From NCBI GenBank assembly GCA_016926315.1, contig JAFGOU010000468.1, positions 1-35,377 of the forward strand: a stretch of 35,377 nt of DNA. The letters are read 5' to 3'. The position numbers were made by a program, and so were the translations under genes. The stretch is from Chitinispirillaceae bacterium. Its GTDB lineage: Bacteria > Fibrobacterota > Chitinivibrionia > Chitinivibrionales > Chitinispirillaceae. The notes below the pieces were generated by a model that ran no database searches, was not told the DNA's origin, and saw only the letters and a list, made by a program, of their open reading frames with translations. Below, piece by piece: positions 1 to 8,955 of this stretch (its first letter is position 1; the number at the start of each line of letters is the position of its first letter).

Positions 1-12
1 ACATCCCCGCAT

Positions 13-56
13 AACCGGGCGGGATGACCACCGCACAACAACCGGGCGGGATGACC
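13..56. repeat. Short direct repeat, two copies of a 17-bp unit
   Basis: AACCGGGCGGGATGACC occurs at 13-29 and again at 40-56, a 27-bp period with about 1.6 copies visible. The motif contains the GGATGAC core often seen in intergenic REP-like repeats, and a related GGAATGACG arm occurs near 8100. It lies outside any convincing gene. A short frame crossing it (24-209) has no recognisable content and was not called. Confidence 0.6.
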
Positions 57-171
57 CCGCCCCTACGTTGGGAACCATTGTCGCGTATTCCGTCAGTTGG
101 AAAACATTGCCACATGCCGGGTGAACAGGGTATTTTATCCGCCACTGATGCTTTTAAAAATACCATAGCTT

Positions 172-210
172 TGATATGTTTCATAATAATTATTTTATTC
201 ACTGAATAAA
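172..210 (+). promoter_or_regulatory. Possible promoter overlapped by a perfect 7-bp inverted repeat
   Basis: TTGATA (172-177) could be a -35 box, with TTTATT (194-199) about 16 bp downstream as a weak -10. The -10 lies within the perfect inverted repeat TTTATTC-ACT-GAATAAA (194-210), which could be an operator for a dimeric repressor. The region is far more AT-rich than the genes around it. This is inference from sequence pattern only. Confidence 0.3.
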
Positions 211-258
211 GGCATTTATCAATTATATCAGTACAAATAATCAGATTTACCCATAAAC

Positions 259-1938
259 ATGCATAACAATTATTACAAATTTTTATTCACCCTTCCTGTC
301 GCCCGGACGTTTGACAAAATTATTTTCTCTCCTTATCTGGCCCTGACTTTCCCCTTCGGTTTAGCGATCGTTGTTTTCATCATGCTCAGTATGGCCGCCG
401 CTACCAACAACGATCTCCTTCCCGACGGATTATACTCCTACGACGAAGCGGATTACATCCATGCCGCCGACAAGGGGTTCACCGCGAATTATCTTGACAA
501 GGGAAGCATTCCCATGGGCACCTTTGTCGCCAAAGGGCTCAACGCCGGTTTTAACAGGGACAAGTGGGGACAGCTCTCCACATTCATCCGTCAGAGCGAC
601 GACATCACGTTCTACCGCCACTATCACGGCCCGCTCTATTTTTACTGGCTCCAGGCGATGAAATCCCTGGGATTCGTTACTGAAAAGCAGCGTCGGTACT
701 CCTCGTTTCTGCTGCTGCTGTTGTTTTCATTCCTGTGTATTGCTCTCATGCGCGCGCTTCTTCCGCAGCAGTCACTTCCTATTCTCTTGCTCTTTGTCCT
801 GCTGCTCTTGCTCGGCCCGTCGCTCCTGCTCACCTTCAACCACATCACGCCCCACTCCCTGTATACCGTGCTGTCGTTCGGATGCCTGGCATGCGCCGCG
901 GTCTTTGCGCGGTCCGGCAGCACTCGTTACTGGTACGCCTCGGTCGTGTTCGCTTCGCTCGCGTTCATGACAATGGAATATGCCGTTCTCCTGCTCATTA
1001 CCCTTGTGATTACCGTGTGGGTATTCCGTAAAAGAGTTCTTTACACGCTGCCCCGAAAGGAGCGTCGCCGCTTTGTTCTTTTCTCCCTGGCCTGTTTTGT
1101 GCTCCCGCTGCTCCTGCTCTGGCCCGGCAGCGTGGGGAATTTGACTATTGTCAAAAACTATCTTTTTTTCGCCTATTTCATCCTTATACGCGGAGATACG
1201 TACTCGCCGTTCTCGCCGCTTCAGGTATGGCTTTTGCGCCTGCGTGAATCCCCGGTGGAGTACGGGATGGTGCTCTGCTCGCTTGCGGCCCTGCCGTTTG
1301 TCATAAAAAAGAACGCCTGGCTGCTGCCGCTCGGGCTCTACGCTGTTATGCTTATAGCCGGCAGCATCAGAAACTGCTCTACCTATCCGCAGTACATCGC
1401 CTCCCTCTTTCCCGTGGCCTATGCCGGTGCCGCCGCCGGACTGACCCTGCTTGGGAACGGCAGGGAAAACCGCTACACGCTTCTGTTGCACCTTCCGGTT
1501 GTCGCGAGCATCATGATAAATGCTGCCGTCTTTTTTCAGACGCATGCACCCGTATCATGGCAGCGCATGCCGTATCAGATCACGTCACTCGCGTCGCTCC
1601 GGCCCCTGCTTTCCGGGGCCACGATGCCGGTGTTCATCAGCCGCGATTACGTTCCGGTGCTGCACTACTATTTCCCGGCCGCGCGGATCAATGCCTTTGA
1701 TCTCAGGCAGGAAGACCGCGCGCGCGTCTCCGGCAGGATCGCCGGTACGTTACGCGACCGCGGCGGGTCCGCCCTGGTGTTTTTTGACGGAAGGGATCTT
1801 TCCGGCCGCGACATCCATGCGCCCCTGGTCATCGAACGATCAACGGAACTCTCTCTCTCGGAACAGGCGCCCCGCGCGGTGTGTTACGAAGTCTCCCTTT
1901 CCCCATCGTCGGCCTCCGGCCCGCTCCCGCAACAATAA
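259..1938 (+). CDS. GT39/PMT-like membrane glycosyltransferase
   Basis: A 559-residue polytopic membrane protein. After a first membrane segment (about residues 28-48) comes a periplasmic-type loop with YSYDEADY (about residues 60-67). This fits the acidic D-E motif that binds the lipid-phosphate sugar donor in GT39/ArnT/PMT enzymes. A second loop motif, FYRHYHGPLYFYW, resembles the RHPPLYY motif of the same superfamily. About ten further hydrophobic segments follow, and then a soluble C-terminal tail of roughly 110 residues. Such enzymes transfer sugars from polyprenyl phosphate to proteins or lipids on the outer face of the inner membrane. The true acceptor cannot be inferred. No clear Shine-Dalgarno precedes the ATG. 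The gene stands alone; the next gene starts 121 bp later. Superfamily assignment is moderately sure, the specific function unknown. Confidence 0.6.
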   Translation: MHNNYYKFLFTLPVARTFDKIIFSPYLALTFPFGLAIVVFIMLSMAAATNNDLLPDGLYSYDEADYIHAADKGFTANYLDKGSIPMGTFVAKGLNAGFNRDKWGQLSTFIRQSDDITFYRHYHGPLYFYWLQAMKSLGFVTEKQRRYSSFLLLLLFSFLCIALMRALLPQQSLPILLLFVLLLLLGPSLLLTFNHITPHSLYTVLSFGCLACAAVFARSGSTRYWYASVVFASLAFMTMEYAVLLLITLVITVWVFRKRVLYTLPRKERRRFVLFSLACFVLPLLLLWPGSVGNLTIVKNYLFFAYFILIRGDTYSPFSPLQVWLLRLRESPVEYGMVLCSLAALPFVIKKNAWLLPLGLYAVMLIAGSIRNCSTYPQYIASLFPVAYAGAAAGLTLLGNGRENRYTLLLHLPVVASIMINAAVFFQTHAPVSWQRMPYQITSLASLRPLLSGATMPVFISRDYVPVLHYYFPAARINAFDLRQEDRARVSGRIAGTLRDRGGSALVFFDGRDLSGRDIHAPLVIERSTELSLSEQAPRAVCYEVSLSPSSASGPLPQQ

Positions 1939-2059
1939 AATTTTGGTCTATTGCGGAATTGCCGGAAAAAAATGATTTTATGACGGTTGCCGACCGGGGA
2001 GGTTCGCCCGTTCCCCTCTTGATGCCCCGGTTAAAACGTTTCAGTAGAATCCGGTCACC

Positions 2060-5000
2060 ATGAAAACATCCGCGCTCCCTCTCCTGCTGCTGGCGCTCCT
2101 CTCTCTTTCACTTTCCTCGTCAGCCGCGGGAACGACAGCGGGCGTGAACCGCCTTGACTACCGTTCCTACCCCTCGGGACAGCTCTTCTGGCTGTGGACG
2201 CCCCAGAACATCCTCCTGTACCGTTTCGATACCAAGGCGCTCAAGACCATGCTGCTCAGCGAATCCGCACAGGGCGATTCCGTGCACGACATCGCTGAGA
2301 ACAGCGGCGAGCTCTGGATCGTGACGCAGCGCGGCCTGTACCAGATCGATATGAATACGTCAACGGTCGAACGCATTCCCGGCGGCCCCTCAAATTTTCA
2401 AGCAAGCAAGGCCGCCTCGGATATCGATTACGCCTGGGTGGCCAAACACGATACCCTATGGAAGTTCGACAAGCTGAGCCGGGAATGGTTTTCGTATGGC
2501 CTCGGCGCCAACAGCGTGAAGCCGGGCCACATCATCGGCGCGTACAGTGACGGCGACCGGGTGTACCTCATCACCCGTTCGCGCGTGCTCCACTTTTCCA
2601 TCGCCGATGAAAAATGGTCGGTCTACCCAATGGGAGCGGTCTCGTTCTCGCCGGCCGCCCATTTCTACCCGGGGACCACCACGCTCATGGTGGTCGAGGG
2701 CAACAAGGTATGCCGCTATATCATGGAAAAACTGTCATGGGACGTGGTCACGACGCCGTCCGACATCCTCGACCTCCATTATTCAGACGATCTGCTGTTC
2801 CTGCTGACCGACGACGGCGTGTTCCAGTACACGGCATCGTCCTCCTCGCTGAAAAGGCTCGATATTCCTGACACGCGCAGTATCCGCTGCCTCTCGCTTC
2901 TGAGCGACACCACCCTGATGCTCGCGAGTGAACGCTCCCTTATCCAGTACGCCATTACCAGCCGTACCATGGAATACATTCCCTATCCGCCGCAGATGGG
3001 CGGTACCTTCCCGGATAAGATCTTCCAGGGCGACATCCTGCTCTATGCGCAGACCCTGACCCTGTTCAACTGGTCAACGCGTACCTGGGAACTGTTCCGG
3101 GTGCCGGACGCGGCAGGCCGTACAAACGTCCTTGCCTGGGACGACCGGTCGCTGCGGCTTACGTACGCGCCGGAATTCGAGTCGCAGCTGCATGGTAATA
3201 TCACCCAGCGCGTCAAGCTGATCGACGGCGGATATCTGTACGACTCGGTCACCCTGGACAGCGAACGGGTGTTCTATTACACGCCCGGAAAGCTCGGCGA
3301 CGATCTCTATGCCGACCTTACGCTCCACACCTCGCTTTCCGGCGACCGTTACATGGACCTGACGTTTGAAAAGGAGGCCGGCAGCCTTCCGGAAAAGGGC
3401 CTGTTCTATCGCGGGGAGGAAGATGACTATCTCGAATCCGCGCGGCTCGGCACCAATACCATGACCACCACCTTATCGCAAACCCTGCCCGAGGTGCAGT
3501 ATGAGGGGGCCAACGCCATTGTCCACTCGAAACAGGAGCTTGCAACCCGCGACCGCAAGGTGGTGCGCGCCCAGGGCGGCGCCGGGCTCCGCACGTCCCG
3601 CACCATGCATTCGGTGCTGCAATACAATAAAGGCGGCAAGTATACGCTGGCCGATCCCGACTCCCTGAAGCGGTATCTGATCATCCCCGGCTCGGTGCGG
3701 ATCAATGTTGACGGGGAAGAAGTCGACACGCTGCTCTTCTCGGTGGCGCCCTTAACCGGCGTGCTGACCTTCAACCGCCGCGATCTGCTCGATCCCTCCT
3801 CGGTCATCATGGCGACCTACAAGGTGCAAACCGTGCCGGACAGCGGCCTCGACGTGGTGGAACTCATCCCGCAGAACAATTTCGGGGTGATGTCGCACGG
3901 CGCGGCAACCGTGTCGCCCCTTGACTGGGTGTCGGTGCAGGCGGGATACGCATCGGTCAGCCCGCGGTTTAGCGTGCGCGACTCCATCGGCGTGGATACG
4001 CTCGACAGCACCACGGTATTCGAGACTAGGGATTCAACGGGCCGTGCGCGCGCCATCGGCAACCTCATGGTGCCGCTTGAGTTCCGCAACACGCGGCGGA
4101 ATTTCCTCCTGAAAATCACGCCCGAACTCTCGTATGAAGCCGGGAAAAAAGCGCAGGCGGGCGCGATCGGTCTGCAGAGCAGGCTTGGCGACTGGTACCT
4201 CGGCAAGGCCACGAGCCTTTTTCTCAACACCAGCCTTTTCGACACCGCGTACGAAGCGACCGATGTCATATCGCGCGGCTACGGCCGGAAAGAAAAGGAG
4301 ATTGACGCGAAAATCCAGCACGACATTCTCACGGCGCTCCCGCTCACCGGCTCGTACGCGAACCGTCTTTCGAGATTCGGCAACGAGGAATACATCGAAG
4401 CCTCGGCCGGCGTCCATTTCCAGGACGTCCCGAAACTGGACCTGATCCTTTCCCGGAACGTCATCGACGCGGACAACAGCCGGGAGCTTGTCGGCGACAC
4501 CACGGCCGACACGCTCATCCTTGACCGGAAAAAAGATAAAATCAAACTGCGGTTCTATGAACCGTCGTCGCCGCTGGCGCAGTCTCTGCTGCATTTGAAC
4601 AAGGTCAGCTACGACCTCTCCTACACGCGGTTCGCCTCGCACAAGGAATCAGACCTCGACCCCTTAGACAGTCGTATCAACAACGGGCCGCGCATGCCCG
4701 GTTCCGGCGACATCATGTACGGCAGCCTTTCGCTCAGTCCGATCTCCTCGATCACCGTGTCGGGACTCACCACGTACAAGAAGAACTCCCAGGATACCGT
4801 GGACTTCACGGATACGATTACCATGCACAGCGTGGAAAACAGTCCGTACCTCCTGTTCCAGACCATCGACGCCCCGCCCGGATTCGACATCAGCGGGACC
4901 TATGCCGCCGAATACGTGAGCGCGGCGCGGACCGATACGGGCGGGACCAGCTACGACAGCGGGCAGGTCGCGATCCAGCGGCAGTTTCTCGTCATTGTCA

Positions 5001-5797
5001 AACCCGGGACATGGACCAGGCATCTTGCCTGGCTCTCGCCGCGGTTCGGCATGTCGCACGATCTCACCTGCACCTATGACACCGTCAAGCGGAGCGGCGT
5101 TGACATCTTTCTCGGTTCCAAACAGAAGTCGGAGAGCAATCTGACGTACAGCTTCGGTTCCCACTTCTACCCGACCGGCGAAATTCTGTTCCGCCAGGAG
5201 AACGCCATCACCGCCAGCGATTCGATCCGCAACTTTTACACGTTCAACGACCTGAAATGGTGGTTCGGCGCAAACCGTCTCTGGCAGACCAGGCTCGAGT
5301 TCAACGACATCGTGACCACGTCCCTGGCCGACGGGAACAACGACGGCTCACCCGAGACAGAACTCCAGTTCAGGAAGAATTTTCTCAAGACCTTCATGTT
5401 CTACGATGCGAACTGGTACTCATGGCTGCGGACCTACGAAAGGGCATCGATTGATTTCGCCAGAAGGGACTCATCCTTTTTCGAAATCGATACGGTGAGC
5501 GGCGCGCTTGTTCTGCGGGACACCTCGGCAAACACGCTCTCGTTCGGACCCGAGCTCATGGTGTCCTTCAATGTCCAGCGGAAGGGACCGATTAAAATGC
5601 TTCTTAACTACCATACCGCGAAGCTCGCGTGGACCAGGGAAAACGGCCGGATGAAACAGGGCGCCTCGTTTTCCTACACCACGTTTGTCGAACTGATACT
5701 CAAGCCGAATGTCGCGTTTCAATCGAACAACGCGATGTCCTGGTCCCATGGCCTGTTCACCTATAACGGCGACCTTTCGATGCGCCTTCTTTTTTAG
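2060..5797 (+). CDS. Large secreted beta-propeller plus outer-membrane barrel-like protein
   Basis: A 1245-residue protein with a clear signal peptide (KTSALPLLLLALLSLSLSSS, mature end near residue 23). Residues about 30-400 are a chain of WxxD/LxxLSD-like beta repeats resembling a propeller sensor domain. Around residues 537-590 is a compact module, beginning IIPGSVRINVDGEEVD and ending in ATYKVQ. It recalls the PGS...DG...TG.L.F module I associate with SprA-like and other FCB outer-membrane proteins. From about residue 600 the sequence alternates short polar and hydrophobic strands and ends ...SMRLLF. The terminal phenylalanine is typical of outer-membrane barrels. The gene is followed after 17 bp by the GreA-fusion gene, so the two may be co-transcribed. 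Function unknown: structural, transport or surface-secretion roles are all possible. Confidence 0.55.
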   Translation: MKTSALPLLLLALLSLSLSSSAAGTTAGVNRLDYRSYPSGQLFWLWTPQNILLYRFDTKALKTMLLSESAQGDSVHDIAENSGELWIVTQRGLYQIDMNTSTVERIPGGPSNFQASKAASDIDYAWVAKHDTLWKFDKLSREWFSYGLGANSVKPGHIIGAYSDGDRVYLITRSRVLHFSIADEKWSVYPMGAVSFSPAAHFYPGTTTLMVVEGNKVCRYIMEKLSWDVVTTPSDILDLHYSDDLLFLLTDDGVFQYTASSSSLKRLDIPDTRSIRCLSLLSDTTLMLASERSLIQYAITSRTMEYIPYPPQMGGTFPDKIFQGDILLYAQTLTLFNWSTRTWELFRVPDAAGRTNVLAWDDRSLRLTYAPEFESQLHGNITQRVKLIDGGYLYDSVTLDSERVFYYTPGKLGDDLYADLTLHTSLSGDRYMDLTFEKEAGSLPEKGLFYRGEEDDYLESARLGTNTMTTTLSQTLPEVQYEGANAIVHSKQELATRDRKVVRAQGGAGLRTSRTMHSVLQYNKGGKYTLADPDSLKRYLIIPGSVRINVDGEEVDTLLFSVAPLTGVLTFNRRDLLDPSSVIMATYKVQTVPDSGLDVVELIPQNNFGVMSHGAATVSPLDWVSVQAGYASVSPRFSVRDSIGVDTLDSTTVFETRDSTGRARAIGNLMVPLEFRNTRRNFLLKITPELSYEAGKKAQAGAIGLQSRLGDWYLGKATSLFLNTSLFDTAYEATDVISRGYGRKEKEIDAKIQHDILTALPLTGSYANRLSRFGNEEYIEASAGVHFQDVPKLDLILSRNVIDADNSRELVGDTTADTLILDRKKDKIKLRFYEPSSPLAQSLLHLNKVSYDLSYTRFASHKESDLDPLDSRINNGPRMPGSGDIMYGSLSLSPISSITVSGLTTYKKNSQDTVDFTDTITMHSVENSPYLLFQTIDAPPGFDISGTYAAEYVSAARTDTGGTSYDSGQVAIQRQFLVIVKPGTWTRHLAWLSPRFGMSHDLTCTYDTVKRSGVDIFLGSKQKSESNLTYSFGSHFYPTGEILFRQENAITASDSIRNFYTFNDLKWWFGANRLWQTRLEFNDIVTTSLADGNNDGSPETELQFRKNFLKTFMFYDANWYSWLRTYERASIDFARRDSSFFEIDTVSGALVLRDTSANTLSFGPELMVSFNVQRKGPIKMLLNYHTAKLAWTRENGRMKQGASFSYTTFVELILKPNVAFQSNNAMSWSHGLFTYNGDLSMRLLF

Positions 5798-5814
5798 CGA
5801 ATGCAGAGGGAACC

Positions 5815-7968
5815 GTGACGTATAGTCCAGAGCAGGACCTGTTCCTGCATAATGACCCGGCCGCCGAAGCCGCGGCTGCGGCGAAACTCGAACCGCCGGT
5901 GCGGGCGCTTTTCGAAAGCAATGACCACGCCGCCGTTGAAGGGCTTTTCCTTGACCGGATAGAATCAACGCCCTCGGATCTCCCGTTTTTTATTCCGATC
6001 CTGCGGCATTATATCCGAAACAACAAAACCGACATCGCCGAAACCCTGCTCCAGTTTCTCTGGGAAGCGGCCGAAGCCAGCGCTGATGGCGAGATCGAAC
6101 AATCGCTGCTTCGCGCACTACTCTCGATCTGGCCCGGATATACGGACGGCCGCGACCGCGCGATAGCGGCGCTCAGGACCCGTTACCGCGGCAGCCCGAA
6201 CCTTGACAAACTGCTCGCCGAGTGGAATATCCGCGAGGCTTCGGATCCGCTGGCCGCGCTCAGACAGTGCGAATCATGGCTCCGCTACGACGTGGGCAGG
6301 GGCGTCTACCTAGCAACACGAGGGATAGGACGCGTCCGTGAGATCAACCTTTCCATGAACGCGATCCGTGTCGTGTTCGTGGGCAGCGCGTCGCCGGTTT
6401 CGTTCAAACCGGACGAGGCGCACCGGCTTCTGGAACTGCTCGGACCGGGGCACCTTCTCCTTGACATGCTCGATAATCTCGACGGATTGAAAGCCCTTGC
6501 CAGACAGGACAAGGGCGAACTCCTGCGGCGGCTTTTTTCCAGCATGAACCGCCGGCTCACCACGGCCCAGGTCAAGGAGCTCCTCGCTCCGGTCGTACCG
6601 GCGCAGGAGTGGAGCTCGTTCTGGACGCAGGCAAAACAGGACCGCCGTCTGACCGTCACCGTGGGAAACCTGTGCTCCTGGAACGATTCCACCGAGGCGG
6701 CCGACGCCGCACTTCTTGAGGAATTCACGGCAGCCGCCCCGCGCCGGAAAATGGACCTTGCGAAGAAACACGCCAAACGCTCTTCCGCCCTGGCGCAGCG
6801 CATGGCCGACCTCCTGGCTCAGGAAGCCGCCATCTGCGCCGGATCCGATCCTTCGCTCGCGCTCGAACTCTACTGCGCCATTGACAGACTCCCGGGCCCC
6901 ACGGCAGAAACCCCTATCCAGCAAATACACGAACTATTGCGTCATGACGACACCGTGGCCCTTCTTTCGGGCATACAGGACAGGACCATCCGCAGGCAGG
7001 CGATCTCCCTGTATAGAGAGACGAGCGACCAGTGGGCGCGCGTGTATGCCGGATTGCTCACCGTTGAATCCGACTCCCCGATCATCACCATGCTGTATGA
7101 CGCCCTTAATAATAATGAAGGCACCGCGACCCAGCTGAAACGCCTCCTCGACGATATCGTGTCGTCGCCGTCCAAGGCACCCGCTCTGTTCCTCTGGTTG
7201 TGCACCGCCATGCCAGCACGCGGCGAACTCGGCACCTACATGAACTGGAGCCTGCTTCAGACGATCATGCTGCTTCTGGCCAATGACACCATCAAGCAGT
7301 ACAACGCGGCGTTGCGCAGACTGTTCGATGAAAACGGTCTTGTCGAATCGATTTCTCGAACGCTCGACAGGGAGAGCGCGCAGATTTTCATAACGCTCCT
7401 CGAACGCGACTCCGCCCTTGAAGAACACCGCAGGGAACGGCTGCTTGGCGACCTTCGCTCCTTTGTTTCACCGGTTGCCGGTGACACGCAATCCATTTTT
7501 TACGTCACGGCAAAGGCCCTGGCGCAGCGGCAGGAAGAGTTCATGAAAATCACCACCGTGGATATCCCCCAAAACACCGAGGAAATCGTGAAAGCCCGCG
7601 CTCACGGCGATCTGCGGGAGAATTTCGAATACCATGCCGCGCGCGCGCGCCAAGAGATGCTCTCCTCCCGCGCCAAAACGCTTCATGACGAGCTGCAGTT
7701 CGCGCGGCCCCTTGATCCGGCCGCGATAGATGGTTCGGTCATAGCGGCCGGTACCACCGTCGTACTTGCACCAGCCGACGGAGGCGATCCAATGACCGTG
7801 ACCCTTCTGGGACCCTGGGATTCGGACCCGGACAACAATATTTTCTCCTATCAGACAAAGCTTGCGGAACAACTGCTTGGCAGAAAACAGGGGGACATCG
7901 TTGAATTCAATGGAAAACAACATAGTATCGATAGAATTACCGTATGGGAAAACCGAGGCCATAAGTGA
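5815..7968 (+). CDS. Long N-terminal helical domain fused to a GreA/GreB transcript-cleavage module
   Basis: This 717-residue protein starts at GTG with AGAGGG 5 bp upstream, 17 bp after the previous stop. Residues about 1-560 are helical, repeat-like and unrecognised. Residues about 581-717 match a whole Gre factor. The coiled-coil tip HGDLRENFEYHAA carries the paired acids D599 and E602, equivalent to the Mg2+-binding acids of E. coli GreA. It is followed by an FKBP-like C-terminal domain including LGRKQGDIVEF. Gre factors enter the RNA polymerase secondary channel and stimulate cleavage of backtracked RNA, so with both acids present this copy should be able to do so. Standard GreA is about 158 residues. 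Very long GreA proteins with an unknown N-terminal extension are known in spirochaetes, so the architecture is rare but not unique. Role of the extension unknown. Confidence 0.75.
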   Translation: MTYSPEQDLFLHNDPAAEAAAAAKLEPPVRALFESNDHAAVEGLFLDRIESTPSDLPFFIPILRHYIRNNKTDIAETLLQFLWEAAEASADGEIEQSLLRALLSIWPGYTDGRDRAIAALRTRYRGSPNLDKLLAEWNIREASDPLAALRQCESWLRYDVGRGVYLATRGIGRVREINLSMNAIRVVFVGSASPVSFKPDEAHRLLELLGPGHLLLDMLDNLDGLKALARQDKGELLRRLFSSMNRRLTTAQVKELLAPVVPAQEWSSFWTQAKQDRRLTVTVGNLCSWNDSTEAADAALLEEFTAAAPRRKMDLAKKHAKRSSALAQRMADLLAQEAAICAGSDPSLALELYCAIDRLPGPTAETPIQQIHELLRHDDTVALLSGIQDRTIRRQAISLYRETSDQWARVYAGLLTVESDSPIITMLYDALNNNEGTATQLKRLLDDIVSSPSKAPALFLWLCTAMPARGELGTYMNWSLLQTIMLLLANDTIKQYNAALRRLFDENGLVESISRTLDRESAQIFITLLERDSALEEHRRERLLGDLRSFVSPVAGDTQSIFYVTAKALAQRQEEFMKITTVDIPQNTEEIVKARAHGDLRENFEYHAARARQEMLSSRAKTLHDELQFARPLDPAAIDGSVIAAGTTVVLAPADGGDPMTVTLLGPWDSDPDNNIFSYQTKLAEQLLGRKQGDIVEFNGKQHSIDRITVWENRGHK

Positions 7969-8015
7969 TGATCGGTAGTATTTGGCATTTTTTGTTATAT
8001 TTAGGTAAAAGCAGC

Positions 8016-8136
8016 GTCTGTCCGAAAAGTCTTCGTTTTTGACGTCATACCGGCCCCGGCTTTCGCCTGCCTGCCAAAGCTTTGGCGCAGGCAGGCCGGA
8101 ATGACGAATGCCAGAAACAGGGATTTCCGGACAGTC
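8016..8136. repeat. Nested palindromic intergenic element (MITE/REP-like)
   Basis: Three nested inverted repeats share one centre. The outer arms are CTGTCCGAAAA (8018-8028) and TTTCCGGACAG (8124-8134). The middle arms are CGTCATACCGGCC (8043-8055) and GGCCGGAATGACG (8094-8106). The inner arms CCTGCCTGCCAAAGC (8066-8080) and GCTTTGGCGCAGGCAGG (8079-8095) meet at an AAAGCTTT core. The element fills most of the gap before the lipoprotein gene and has no coding capacity. The GGAATGAC arm resembles the GGATGAC motif at the window start. It could be a non-autonomous mobile element or a REP-type sequence; no transposase is nearby. Confidence 0.6.
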
Positions 8137-8173
8137 ACTAAGTATGAATAGGTATTATTTCCGGGAGGTTTTT

Positions 8174-8731
8174 ATGATGCGGCTGCCTTTTTCGAGCGTC
8201 CTCTTGTGCGCATTTATTCCATTGGCCCTGCTTGCAGGCTGCAGGATCATGGCACTGAGCGATATGCCCAATCCCCCTCTTGAGCAGATAAAGATAAACG
8301 ACGGCGATATCTCAAACTGGACCCCCGAGGCGGACGCGCAAATATATGTTGGTACGCAACTCTTTGATTACAATGACGGCGGCGCTCCGCAATATCTCGA
8401 GAAGGGGTGCATCAAAACCAGCGTCCAGCGGCTCAACGGACAAAACGGAAGCATGGTGGAGAGCATGATCATGGACTTCGGCAAACAGGAAAACGCCATT
8501 GCCATGTTCCAGGAAAAACAGATTCAGAACGCCGGCCGCACCATCTCGCACCCGGAATACGCTGATTCGGTGGTATCACTGGTCACCGTGCTCGGCGGCG
8601 TTCATGGATTCACGTATTACGGCAATTTCTATTTTGAGATCATTGTCACTGGATTTTCCGACATTGCCCAGGCGCTGCAAACGTTTGACCTGTTCTTCGG
8701 TCTGTACCGGAAAAAAATTAATGTTAAATAG
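8174..8731 (+). CDS. Small lipoprotein, possibly DUF6599-like
   Basis: The chosen ATG at 8174 is preceded by GGGAGG with 5 bp spacing; upstream in-frame ATGs at 8108 and 8144 lack such a site and fall in or beside the repeat. The 185-residue product has a short lipoprotein signal ending in the lipobox LLAGC, so it should be acylated and sent to the envelope. The mature part contains VGTQLFDYNDGGAPQYLEKG, then MIMDFGKQENAIAMF and a HGFTYYGNFYFEI strand. This pattern resembles DUF6599-type lipoproteins (NGGA..Y...G, then a 'D.G...A...F' helix); I recall the family only loosely. Its biochemical role is unknown. It appears monocistronic, between a palindromic repeat and a hairpin. Confidence 0.7.
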   Translation: MMRLPFSSVLLCAFIPLALLAGCRIMALSDMPNPPLEQIKINDGDISNWTPEADAQIYVGTQLFDYNDGGAPQYLEKGCIKTSVQRLNGQNGSMVESMIMDFGKQENAIAMFQEKQIQNAGRTISHPEYADSVVSLVTVLGGVHGFTYYGNFYFEIIVTGFSDIAQALQTFDLFFGLYRKKINVK

Positions 8732-8743
8732 CCCCTGAAAAAT

Positions 8744-8764
8744 GCGCTGGGCAACCCGAAGCGC
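8744..8764 (+). terminator. Hairpin downstream of the lipoprotein gene
   Basis: GCGCTGGG-CAA-CCCGAAGCGC forms an 8-bp stem with a 2-nt bulge, starting 13 bp after the lipoprotein stop. There is no U-run after it, so termination is only possible, not shown. Confidence 0.3.
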
Positions 8765-8955
8765 CCTGCCCTTTCCCGCAGTATTGTTTTAAAACCTATT
8801 CCGATTGTGCCGTGTGCCATAGGCAACCAGAGGTGCGTGCGTGTCACCCATTGTCTGAATTACCAAACAGCCTTTATTTCACCGGCCAGGAGATACTATT
8901 TTCATGGATACGATTCTGATCGCCCGCATCTGAAATAGAAAGGCGCGAAACGCCA

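Noticed and set aside
24..209. 61-residue open frame at the left edge
   Set aside because: It crosses the direct repeat, has no ribosome-binding site and no recognisable protein features.
772..1545. Long antisense open frames inside the GT39-like gene and many others across the window
   Set aside because: They are antisense or shifted-frame shadows of well-supported genes in high-GC DNA, with low-complexity, highly charged translations.
8904..8933. Possible 9-codon leader peptide before galK
   Set aside because: The AGGAG is 11 bp from the ATG, and no attenuator-type alternative stems are evident.
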